Below, in pieces: positions 1-7,170 of a stretch of DNA of 64,000 bases. Position 1 is the stretch's first letter, and every line of letters starts with the position of its first letter. This stretch comes from Gracilibacillus massiliensis (GTDB lineage: Bacteria > Bacillota > Bacilli > Bacillales > Amphibacillaceae). The position numbers and the translations under genes are program-made. The DNA lies in the NCBI RefSeq assembly GCF_001458115.1, contig NZ_CZRP01000013.1, positions 806,001-870,000 of the forward strand, written 5' to 3'. The notes under the pieces were generated by a model. That model was not told the origin of the DNA, ran no database searches, and saw only the letters and a program-made list of their open reading frames with translations.

Positions 1-1599
1 GATAAGAGATGTGTAATACGCTGGTTGAAAAGAATTCCATTGTATTGCCTCTGTTATATATTGTTCTTTACTAGCTAGATCATTGGTATTCTGAGCATAA
101 TCTTCCATATTATCAGCTTGCATAAAGCGATAAGAAAAAATAGCAGTAACCAAAGATAAAACCAATAAAATGCTTAGTGTCAAATAACTCCATAATGGCT
201 TTATTCGAAATGTACTACTTGGTTTTATTCCCATAGCTATTAACCAGAAAATCATAAATCCTACATATCCAAAGGCAAGATTAAAATCTAAAAAGCTATG
301 TGCAAAAATAGTCATTAAACTTAATATAATGGCAACATTCTGCATATTCTCATGATTATTTGTATACCTTCTCCAAATGACATACACGAAGTAAATAATA
401 ACGGAAATCATAATCATAAATCCTAGATAACCTAAATCGATAATCATTTCTAAATATTCATTATGTATTCGCTTTGCTTGATATGGTAACTGCTGATAAG
501 CACGATAAATCGATTCCCATGCGTTCCCCCCATAACCCCAAATGGGTGAGTTTTGGCTAGCTTCCAGCGAATCTTCATAGATCAATATTCGTTCTCTTGC
601 AGTATGACTTTCATTAATACTGGAGATTCTGTCTTGTAATGTTTCAGGTAACTGTTGATAAATAATGCCCTTATATGCAATATCTAACACGAACAAACCA
701 CTTAGCAACAACGTTACAATGGGTAGGATTATAAAATTATTTTTTTTGTTATAACTTCTAAAATAATTAGACAAAGAACCTCGAGTTTTTAACCAATAGA
801 TCATTAGACTAGTGCAGAGCATCACAGTTATTATACTCAAAGCACTAACGATATCATTACCAACTTGTAAAAGAATATAAGAAATGAAACCTCCCAATAT
901 CGTTATAAAAGCGTATATAATATAGGAAATTTGCATATGAAACTTCATAAAAAACAAACCAATGAATGCTACCATCGGAAAAACTAAGAACATACCTCGG
1001 GAATATGACTCGATAAATATAAGTATGAAAAGGGTCAAAGGTAATGTGTAAAACCAAATCTGATACCATTTTATTTTATCTTGCAAAAGTTGGATTAACC
1101 CAAACATATAAAATGCGATTACTACCATCCCAAAAGTATTAGGATATTGAAATACTCCTGCAAAACGATCATTAATAAAGACATGGGGATAGGAGAGGAT
1201 ATCGTAATAATTCAACAACATGTGAACTCCTATCATTGTCCCTGATAAATAAAAAATATAAACAGATAATTCCCTAATTACATCACTCTTTTTAATAGTC
1301 CAATATAATAAGTAAAATAAACTAATATAGCTGGTCCACTTGAAAAACATAGCAAAAGCACCATTTATATACACTGCATATGTAATGGAAATCATGTATA
1401 AAATCGGAATAAGAATAATAATATGAATGTCTTTCCAAGCCAATGTTTCCCGAAATCGAAAGGCTGTCAAAATTAATAATATAGTTAGAGCGGAAATTAG
1501 AATATGTAAAGAATAAAAATCAGAATCAAAATATAATCCCTTTTGATAAGGAGAAAATAAAAATATCAATGAAACAAATAGAAAAATAAACCAATGCAT
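1..1599 (-). CDS. O-antigen ligase / Wzy-like polymerase, partial (C-terminus beyond left edge)
   Basis: The frame stays open from an ATG at 1599 to base 1 (533 codons), so the C-terminus lies outside the window. The start follows GGAGGGT. The protein is a chain of hydrophobic segments interrupted near residues 390-440 by a large loop with GYGGNAWESIYRAYQQ and then RIHNEYLEMIIDLGYLGF. This loop arrangement, with HNEYL, is the signature of the O-antigen ligase/polymerase (Wzy_C) family, which joins lipid-linked glycans at the outer face of the membrane. It lies 8 kb from nothing else of that pathway except genes beyond the edge, so its partner locus is unknown. The family is clear; whether it is a ligase or a polymerase is not. 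Confidence 0.75.
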   Translation of the reverse strand, partial: MHWFIFLFVSLIFLFSPYQKGLYFDSDFYSLHILISALTILLILTAFRFRETLAWKDIHIIILIPILYMISITYAVYINGAFAMFFKWTSYISLFYLLYWTIKKSDVIRELSVYIFYLSGTMIGVHMLLNYYDILSYPHVFINDRFAGVFQYPNTFGMVVIAFYMFGLIQLLQDKIKWYQIWFYTLPLTLFILIFIESYSRGMFLVFPMVAFIGLFFMKFHMQISYIIYAFITILGGFISYILLQVGNDIVSALSIITVMLCTSLMIYWLKTRGSLSNYFRSYNKKNNFIILPIVTLLLSGLFVLDIAYKGIIYQQLPETLQDRISSINESHTARERILIYEDSLEASQNSPIWGYGGNAWESIYRAYQQLPYQAKRIHNEYLEMIIDLGYLGFMIMISVIIYFVYVIWRRYTNNHENMQNVAIILSLMTIFAHSFLDFNLAFGYVGFMIFWLIAMGIKPSSTFRIKPLWSYLTLSILLVLSLVTAIFSYRFMQADNMEDYAQNTNDLASKEQYITEAIQWNSFQPAYYTSLI

Positions 1600-1773
1600 A
1601 GATACCCTCCACGACTACTGTTCTAATAAAATATGATGAATGGTAAATAATTAATAATTTTAACCTAGATAAATAAGACTAAGTAACTTCCATACATTTT
1701 ACCATATAATGTTTCTGAATAGTAGAATAATTTACCGATCACTAAAACAAAAGTTCTCTCGTAAAAAGGAATG

Positions 1774-1874
1774 CCTTTTTCTCAAGTATTGTGAAAATTT
1801 GCAACGCCATAAACCTGGATGCAAATGAATTACAACAAATCTATCGTGCTTATAGTGATCAAAACCAATCGTAA
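1774..1874 (+). pseudogene. remnant of an Xre-type regulator gene (3' part)
   Basis: The frame ending at TAA 1872-1874 reads VKICNAINLDANELQQIYRA, which resembles the last helix of Xre HTH proteins and aligns with VGKIAKVLNCSLDTLFANYE in the intact xre gene at 14616-14942. No start or HTH core precedes it. It sits 15 bp ahead of a decayed comK, the same gene order as the intact xre-comK pair at 14.6-15.4 kb, so it looks like the rest of a duplicated pair. Confidence 0.5.
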
Positions 1875-1889
1875 TGCAGAGGGGTGGCT

Positions 1890-2174
1890 ATGTACCGTAT
1901 CACAAATAAGACATTAGCTATTACACCTTATCATCAAACAAAGATATTAGAAACAGAAAAAGAGGTGCTATCATACGATGCACCTCTCGAAATCATATAA
2001 GAAAATTGTCTTCACTATGGTTCAAGTTATGATGGGCGTATACATGCAGTTCGTCATCATTTAGATTTTTTCCAAAAAACTCCTGTACCTATCTATCCTT
2101 CGCTAAATATTATTACTTTTCAAACAAAATCATCGAAAGGTTTCGATTGCCCTTGGCTTTTTTTCGCGCTATAA
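1890..2174 (+). pseudogene. comK-like pseudogene with in-frame stop
   Basis: ATG at 1890 follows a good ribosome binding site (GAGGGGTGG). The frame gives 36 residues beginning MYRITNKTLAITPY, a TAA at 1998-2000, then ENCLHYGSSYDGRIHAVRHH, QKTPVPIY and FDCPWLF before a second TAA at 2172-2174. These segments match the ComK family (the GSSYxGR block, the PxPxY segment and the CxWI/L segment) and the intact copy at 14929-15387, where the stop position reads AAA (Lys). The C-terminal third is missing. It would not make a functional competence factor unless the stop is read through. Confidence 0.75.
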
Positions 2175-2188
2175 CTTCCTATACCAAT

Positions 2189-3994
2189 TCAACTCCCCAC
2201 CAACTGCCGATGAAGCATCTTCCTAAACACACCCTTAGCAGCAGACAATTGGTTGTACTCGCCTTGCTGAATAATCTTTCCACCTTCTAACACAACCACT
2301 TGATCTGCATCACGAATAGTAGACAAGCGATGGGCAATGACAATGATGGTCATCTTCCCCTTTAAGCGTCCGATTGCTTCTTGTATATTAGATTCGTTTT
2401 CTGTATCAAGGGCACTTGTTGCTTCATCTAATACAAGTACAGATGGTTTACGCAAAATGGCACGGGCTAATACAATTCGTTGACGTTCTCCACCTGATAA
2501 TTTTATACCTCTGTCACCAATTACTGTATCTAGTCCAATTGGCAGCTGGTTAACGAATTCGGCTGCGGAAGCAAATTCTAATGCCTCCATCAATGCTTCA
2601 TCAGTTGCATGAGGGGCCACAATTAAGAGATTCTCTCTAATTGTCGTATTAAATAAAAAGGGATCTTGTGAAACATAGCTTAGGGAACTCCGAAATGACA
2701 GGATTCGATCAGATGTTAATGACATACCATCTACTTTGATTTCTCCTGTCTCTGGAAGATTAAGTCCCATCAGTAAATCGATTAACGTACTCTTACCTGC
2801 CCCAGATTTACCAACAATAGCTGTAATTTTGTTAGCTGGGATAAATAAATGAATATCCTTTAAAGCAAATACTTCCTTCTGTTTATCATAACGGAATGAA
2901 GCATTGTTACACGCTATACCATGCTCAATTTGTAAGGGTTCAACAGATTGATCGAATTCTTTATCAAATTCTGTCATTTCACTTGTTTGTTTTTGTAAGG
3001 ATTGTACAATTTGTAAAGAAGGCAGTGACATCGCAATTTGCTCCATGGAAGTCTGAAACCCTGAAACTCTTGGCCATAAACGAGAGAATATGAGAATAAT
3101 CAAGGTTAACTGTGCTGCTTGGGCTGAGAACAACTGTATGGCCACAAAAACAAACACCGCAATGAAAACGGCTGAGGCAATTTTATAATAAGCCTGTGAA
3201 GTGGTTTTTACACGGGTATAATTCACTTGTTGATCTTGTATCTGCTTTGTCATCGAACGATACCAATCCATCCTTGGCTCTTCTAATGAATTACTCTTAA
3301 TGTCTTTCATACCATTGATTTGATCTGTAATACCTGCTAAAAAGTTTTTCCCTAACTCGACATTCTGTTTCCCTAGAGCTAGTGTTCGTCTTAAGAATTT
3401 TCGGTTAATAAAAATAAGGAAGACACCACACAATAAGACGAACGATGTAATGGAAGGGGATAACCAAAAGGCTAGAAAAACCTGTAATAATGTAATAATA
3501 AAAGAAGCCATTAACTTCAGAAATGATTGTGTACCTGCATTGGTACGCGAAATTTCCGCTGTTAAGATATGAACGAGGTCTGACCTCCGTTTTTTTATAA
3601 AAAAGTCCCAATTTGCTTTTAATAAAGACTGATATGTTTCAATTTGCAAAAAGCGTAAGAAACCTTGCTGTATTTCTGCATTGCGAATGGTGATATGACG
3701 TTGAAGTAAAATCTGACCGATTGCAATACCAATATAAATAGCTAGAATGATGAGCAAACCGATAGTAACTGAAAACGAATCTAAAAATTGAAATACCCCC
3801 ATAAATGGCAATTCATTCGTATCCATATTGATAATGCCACTCATACTAATCATCGGAATAAGCAGCAATATACTAACTCCATTCAACAATCCGATTCCCG
3901 TCATGGCCAGTATATTTATATATAATACTGCGCCTGTATGTGAATGAATTTGTTTAAGGAAATAGAAAACATGTTTGATGTCGTTCACCCCCAT
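2189..3994 (-). CDS. lasso peptide exporter, ABC transporter (LanT/MsbA-like half transporter, protein D)
   Basis: About 600 residues: a six-helix membrane domain in roughly residues 1-330, then an ATPase domain with Walker A GKSGAGKST, the signature LSGGERQRI, Walker B VLVLDEATSALD and switch His in IAHRLST. There is no N-terminal peptidase domain, as expected because leader removal is done by B1/B2. It is the last gene of the lasso operon, 20 bp after the B1 gene, and should export the mature peptide and provide self-protection (known for this class; inferred here). ATG 3994 lies directly against GGAG; a GTG six bases further in (3988) is better spaced, so the start is uncertain by two codons. 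Confidence 0.85.
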   Translation of the reverse strand: MGVNDIKHVFYFLKQIHSHTGAVLYINILAMTGIGLLNGVSILLLIPMISMSGIINMDTNELPFMGVFQFLDSFSVTIGLLIILAIYIGIAIGQILLQRHITIRNAEIQQGFLRFLQIETYQSLLKANWDFFIKKRRSDLVHILTAEISRTNAGTQSFLKLMASFIITLLQVFLAFWLSPSITSFVLLCGVFLIFINRKFLRRTLALGKQNVELGKNFLAGITDQINGMKDIKSNSLEEPRMDWYRSMTKQIQDQQVNYTRVKTTSQAYYKIASAVFIAVFVFVAIQLFSAQAAQLTLIILIFSRLWPRVSGFQTSMEQIAMSLPSLQIVQSLQKQTSEMTEFDKEFDQSVEPLQIEHGIACNNASFRYDKQKEVFALKDIHLFIPANKITAIVGKSGAGKSTLIDLLMGLNLPETGEIKVDGMSLTSDRILSFRSSLSYVSQDPFLFNTTIRENLLIVAPHATDEALMEALEFASAAEFVNQLPIGLDTVIGDRGIKLSGGERQRIVLARAILRKPSVLVLDEATSALDTENESNIQEAIGRLKGKMTIIVIAHRLSTIRDADQVVVLEGGKIIQQGEYNQLSAAKGVFRKMLHRQLVGS

Positions 3995-4014
3995 CTCCGT
4001 TGATATCTTTCCTA

Positions 4015-4305
4015 TTATTTCGCTTCTACTAATCCTTCTTCTACTAATTGACGAAGAAAAGCGATTATTTGTTCCTCACATTGATGTTTTTCCACTTCAT
4101 ATTTCTCCATAAGTATAGCTATTAAACCTTCTATCGATTTAGGCTCCTTGATCTGATCCCAGATTACCCCTCCCATTGTTCCAAGGTTATAATACTTACC
4201 ATTTTTGACACTTAACATCACTTTTTCTCCATTCATATCGCTCACAATGTTCCCTTCCATCTGTTTGACTGTAAGTCGAAGGGAAAGTTCCTCTACTTTA
4301 CTCAT
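4015..4305 (-). CDS. lasso peptide B1: PqqD-like leader-peptide recognition element
   Basis: A 96-residue PqqD-family protein. Its sequence has the expected beta strands followed by helices, with KVMLSVKNGKYYNLGTMGGV typical of stand-alone RiPP recognition elements in lasso clusters. It binds the leader of the precursor and presents it to the B2 peptidase. Its ATG overlaps the end of the kinase gene by 8 bp, and AAGGAGG lies inside that gene, so translation is coupled. Family assignment is from motif and position between kinase and exporter. Confidence 0.88.
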   Translation of the reverse strand: MSKVEELSLRLTVKQMEGNIVSDMNGEKVMLSVKNGKYYNLGTMGGVIWDQIKEPKSIEGLIAILMEKYEVEKHQCEEQIIAFLRQLVEEGLVEAK

Positions 4306-5230
4306 ATACCAATTCCTCCTTGTTAATTATTGTTAATATTACGTCTGTTAATTCTTCTGCTGTAAATCGGGTGATTGGTCGTTCTATTTGAAACAACTCA
4401 ATGTTTTGGGCAATTTTGGTCACCGTTTGAAAGTGCCAATCCATTAGATCAAAACGTTGAATAAGGAAATTCCTATATGTATGCTGATAAAGCAAATAAA
4501 ATTGGTGTAACTGAAGCACTGGGCTAATGCTTATTTGATCACTTGCTGTTTTGGTTAATTCAAAAACCCCTGCTAAAGGTAATGGCTTAGGTTGAAAGCT
4601 ATCCATAACAGGTACTGCAAATTTGGCGTCCCGAAATATAATTGGTTTCAAGTTGCTTGTACCTCTGCCAAAGTGGTCCAGTGTCTGTGTCCATAGTTTC
4701 TGATGAGGGTATGACGGAATAACAATTGGTTTTTCTTTATCAGAGAAAACTATTGGGATAACATCATCACTTAACAATCGATAACCTCTTTCCATAAATG
4801 CGGAAGCAAGTGTCGATTTTCCTGCTCCAGAATTGCCAACGAACGCATATGCTTTGCCAGCTATTTCTACCGCACTGCCATGTAAAGGGATTGTTCTCCG
4901 TTGCATCAGTAGCACCCCCATACATGTACCAAGCAGGTAAAGGCGTATGTTATCTTGTTTTGTTTCGTCCAAAGGTGAGATAGTAATCTTTGTACCATGT
5001 TCAATCAGATATACGGCCGTATCTGGTACGTGAAACAATACGCTGCCTTCTTTGACAACGAAATGACTTGTTGTTTCTGCTAACTCATCCCATTTGTCCA
5101 TTTCTTTTATCTCTATAGTTACATCCACTCCTTCCAAAGTATTCATAACTATTAACTCAGGCAGGAGGAGATCACTTACAATGTTTAATCCGAATGCATG
5201 ATAAAGCCTTTTTCCTTTACGAATCATCAA
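4298..5230 (-). CDS. HPr kinase-like lasso precursor kinase
   Basis: 310 residues. Residues about 120-165 carry a P-loop VGNSGAGKST followed by GYRLLSDDV, the HPr kinase/PEP-carboxykinase-like arrangement, but the protein lacks the rest of a normal HPr kinase. Homologous enzymes in paeninodin-type lasso clusters phosphorylate the hydroxyl of the last residue of the precursor, a Ser (established knowledge). Both precursors encoded here end in ...LHRS, which fits. It lies in the same run as B2 (41 bp upstream) and B1 (8 bp overlap). The start ATG follows GGAGGG. It is unlikely to act on HPr; substrate assignment is by context. Confidence 0.85.
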   Translation of the reverse strand: MMIRKGKRLYHAFGLNIVSDLLLPELIVMNTLEGVDVTIEIKEMDKWDELAETTSHFVVKEGSVLFHVPDTAVYLIEHGTKITISPLDETKQDNIRLYLLGTCMGVLLMQRRTIPLHGSAVEIAGKAYAFVGNSGAGKSTLASAFMERGYRLLSDDVIPIVFSDKEKPIVIPSYPHQKLWTQTLDHFGRGTSNLKPIIFRDAKFAVPVMDSFQPKPLPLAGVFELTKTASDQISISPVLQLHQFYLLYQHTYRNFLIQRFDLMDWHFQTVTKIAQNIELFQIERPITRFTAEELTDVILTIINKEELVYE

Positions 5231-5271
5231 AACCCTCCAATCAAAACCATTAAAATTAAAAGCATGCCTTC

Positions 5272-5754
5272 TTAAGTCTGCCCTTTTTTATCCAACAATT
5301 TAGCGAACATCCCGACAACTGTGAAACGGTTCATACCTTTAGCCCCAGTAACATAATATGGACCACTTCTTAACCAGGCATGTGCCACCATTTTTTGTTT
5401 TTTATCTTTTGCAGTACCGAGATAGATGGTACTTTCTATACCCCTGCGCTCTAGCATTTTCATTGCAGCTATTGCTTGTACCAGACATGCACTTTCCCAT
5501 AGCGTGTGTTTACTCATAATATGAATTGCTGTGGCTACATCTTTAATCTTAGACCGATCATCGCTCGTGTTAGTTGTGGTTTCTATGGCTTTTTCTCCTA
5601 GTCCTTTAGCCACTTTTTTAAAAGGTAAGGATTTTAATATTCTGGCTCGTCCTAAATGTAAGAAGGCTTCTATAAATAAAAGCTTTCTTTTCAGTGGCAA
5701 AGATAAGAATTTAACTAGTTTCTTCACTTTTTCTCTCACCCTTATCGATATCAT
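5272..5754 (-). CDS. lasso peptide B2: transglutaminase-like leader peptidase
   Basis: 160 residues. The segment WESACLVQAIAAMKML holds the catalytic Cys of the B2 cysteine protease family, and MVAHAWLRSGPYYVTGA holds the His. The N-terminal basic helical part (LPLKRKLLFIEAFLHLGRAR) is also typical. The enzyme cuts the leader after the penultimate Thr so that the cyclase can close the ring. ATG 5754 has almost no Shine-Dalgarno sequence; a GTG at 5727 (residue 10, before KKLVKFL) follows AAGGGTGAGA at good spacing and may be the true start. A palindrome at 5806-5821 marks a possible separate promoter. Confidence 0.87.
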   Translation of the reverse strand: MISIRVREKVKKLVKFLSLPLKRKLLFIEAFLHLGRARILKSLPFKKVAKGLGEKAIETTTNTSDDRSKIKDVATAIHIMSKHTLWESACLVQAIAAMKMLERRGIESTIYLGTAKDKKQKMVAHAWLRSGPYYVTGAKGMNRFTVVGMFAKLLDKKGQT

Positions 5755-5805
5755 CTTATTAAAATAGAAAATTAAAAAGGTATTTACTAATTAATCTATA
5801 ATTCT

Positions 5806-5821
5806 ATTCTTTATTAAGAAC
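5806..5821. promoter_or_regulatory. palindromic operator candidate ahead of the B2 gene
   Basis: ATTCTTTATTAAGAAC, 15 of 16 bases identical to the site at 10442-10457. It lies 52 bp before the B2 ATG, with AT-rich -10-like sequence between. The repeat of this 16-mer at the heads of several transcription units suggests one DNA-binding regulator. No binding protein can be named. Confidence 0.5.
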
Positions 5822-5830
5822 AACAAGACC

Positions 5831-6568
5831 TTAAACTTTCATCTTTCCTCTTAACCGTATTGGTTGTTCTACCATAATGGAGGAGTTATCTATGATTGCT
5901 TGCGTGTTTTCTTTGAAAAAGTATACTTTTTCAATGCCAAATTTTTTTTCTATCTTTTCGTAGGCCTTTTCTAGGTATATACCAGCGTTCACTTTTGCAT
6001 TAGAGGCAACGAAATGAGCAAGATTAGCTTCGATCATTTCTCTGGCAAACTTTTGTGCTTTTCTTCCGTTTTTCCCAACTACACTAGAAGCTGATAGTTG
6101 TATAAATGCACCATTCTTTACAAATTCATATAAAAGGTCTGAATTTTCGATGAATAATTTATTTGTTTCCGGATGACTGATAATAATTTGATAATCACGT
6201 ACTTGAATATCAAAGAATAGTTCTCTAACATTGAGTGGAATATGATCTGTTGGTAGTTCTATAAATATGAAATTATTCAGGGGCAATATATGGTCTTGAG
6301 TGAAGCCGGTCAGAACATCATCAACAAGATTCACCTTCTGTCCCGGAAAAATTGTTACTGGAATACCTTCTTTTCTTATAAGTTTATTTAACTCTTGAAC
6401 TTTTTCTGTTATATCCTTTTTATGATTCCCTACATCCATAATAGGTGTAGCTATAATCTTCTTAATACCTTGTTCATTTGCCTTACGAACGATTGATAAA
6501 CTCTCCGGCATGTGTTTTGCACCACTACTATCCCACAGTAAAATATGACTATAAATATCTATCATCAT
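5831..6568 (-). CDS. degenerate PHP-family (YwqE/CpsB-like) protein in the lasso locus, probable pseudoenzyme
   Basis: About 245 residues from ATG 6568 (after AAGGGGTGAA), colinear with the intact YwqE-like phosphotyrosine phosphatase at 47681-48454. The metal-binding motifs are broken. IDIHCHILPG reads IDIYSHILLW, ATPHH reads ATPIM, PGQE reads PGQK, and SDAH reads SNAK; only the middle HPE motif survives. Loss of at least five ligands makes phosphatase activity unlikely. The frame is intact and the fold residues are kept, so a binding or regulatory role is more likely than decay. It lies between the precursors and the B2-kinase-B1 genes. Function is unknown; sensing or sequestering the phosphorylated peptide is only a guess. 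Confidence 0.8.
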   Translation of the reverse strand: MMIDIYSHILLWDSSGAKHMPESLSIVRKANEQGIKKIIATPIMDVGNHKKDITEKVQELNKLIRKEGIPVTIFPGQKVNLVDDVLTGFTQDHILPLNNFIFIELPTDHIPLNVRELFFDIQVRDYQIIISHPETNKLFIENSDLLYEFVKNGAFIQLSASSVVGKNGRKAQKFAREMIEANLAHFVASNAKVNAGIYLEKAYEKIEKKFGIEKVYFFKENTQAIIDNSSIMVEQPIRLRGKMKV

Positions 6569-6598
6569 TTCACCCCTTGTTTTATATTCACCACCATT

Positions 6599-6614
6599 GT
6601 TCACTATAAAGAAC
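6599..6614. promoter_or_regulatory. palindromic operator candidate ahead of the degenerate PHP gene
   Basis: GTTCACTATAAAGAAC, matching GTTC-N8-GAAC with the conserved AT core. It lies 31-46 bp before ATG 6568, and TATAAA follows 12 bp downstream on the minus strand as a possible -10. Confidence 0.45.
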
Positions 6615-6731
6615 AAAATTACAAAATAATTATAACAATTATAAACAAACATAGGAATAGGAGTTTTTGTCGAACTTCGTTATATTAGGAAAATTACTTA
6701 CTAGTATTTTATTTACATGTTTCTCTTTAAC

Positions 6732-6766
6732 AGAAACCCTTCTGACTTTTTTACAGAAGGGTTTCT
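6732..6766 (-). terminator. hairpin after the second lasso precursor
   Basis: A perfect 13-bp stem, AGAAACCCTTCTG with its complement, and a 9-base loop lie 26 bp after the stop of the 6792-6923 precursor. The tract after it on the minus strand (TTTCTGTTAAAG) is only partly T-rich, so it may act as a partial terminator or as a 3' stabiliser that raises precursor mRNA above the rest of the operon. Confidence 0.6.
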
Positions 6767-6791
6767 AAAGGTTGATGCCATAGACACTGGA

Positions 6792-6923
6792 TTAGCTTCT
6801 ATGAAGTTCAATTGTTTCATCATCATCTGAGTGAGTAAAATCGACATTGGCCATACCCGGTCCCAACATTGTTTTATTGACATCAAGTACTTCCAATTGT
6901 GGCTCTCTCCATTCTTGCTTCAT
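6792..6923 (-). CDS. lasso peptide precursor (paeninodin-like), copy 1
   Basis: 43 residues. ATG 6921-6923 follows GAGGTGGTGA. The leader is MKQEWREPQLEVLDVNKTM with the W/Y-xx-P-x-L recognition motif and Thr at position -2. The predicted core starts LGPGMANVD: Leu1 would be joined to Asp9, leaving the tail FTHSDDDETIELHRS. The GPG at 2-4 and Asp9 agree with paeninodin, and the terminal Ser is the known kinase target in that family. The acidic tail is shared with the second precursor. Too short for routine ORF calling; the leader, the core and the neighbouring B1/B2/C genes together make this firm. Confidence 0.92.
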   Translation of the reverse strand: MKQEWREPQLEVLDVNKTMLGPGMANVDFTHSDDDETIELHRS

Positions 6924-7038
6924 TTATATCACCACCTCGTATTTCTTTATAAATTCGCAAAAAATTAATGCTTGTATTTACTAGATTATTTAGAGCAATT
7001 GCCTTCTCTGAATATATTGGTATTCTAAATCTTATTAA

Positions 7039-7170
7039 TTAGCTTCTATGAAGTTCAGCTGTTTCGTCTACATCTTGGAATGTTAAATCAACGTAATCAT
7101 TTCCTGGACCCATCATCGTTTGGTTTACATCAAGTACATCCAATTGGGGTGTTTGCCATTCTTGTTTCAT
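7039..7170 (-). CDS. lasso peptide precursor (paeninodin-like), copy 2
   Basis: 43 residues, with AAAGGAGGTGA ahead of ATG 7168-7170. The leader MKQEWQTPQLDVLDVNQTM is nearly that of the other precursor; the predicted core is MGPGNDYVD with Met1-Asp9 ring closure and the tail LTFQDVDETAELHRS. The core differs mainly at ring positions 1 and 5-7 and tail positions 10-16, while leader and C-terminus are conserved, as in duplicated RiPP precursors. Its first 14 codons overlap the end of the cyclase gene in another frame, so translation is probably coupled to the cyclase. Confidence 0.92.
   Translation of the reverse strand: MKQEWQTPQLDVLDVNQTMMGPGNDYVDLTFQDVDETAELHRS

Noticed and set aside
1890-2174. 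Selenocysteine or readthrough gene instead of comK pseudogene
   Set aside because: The stop is TAA, the C-terminal third is also missing, and the intact copy has Lys at that place; decay is the simplest account.
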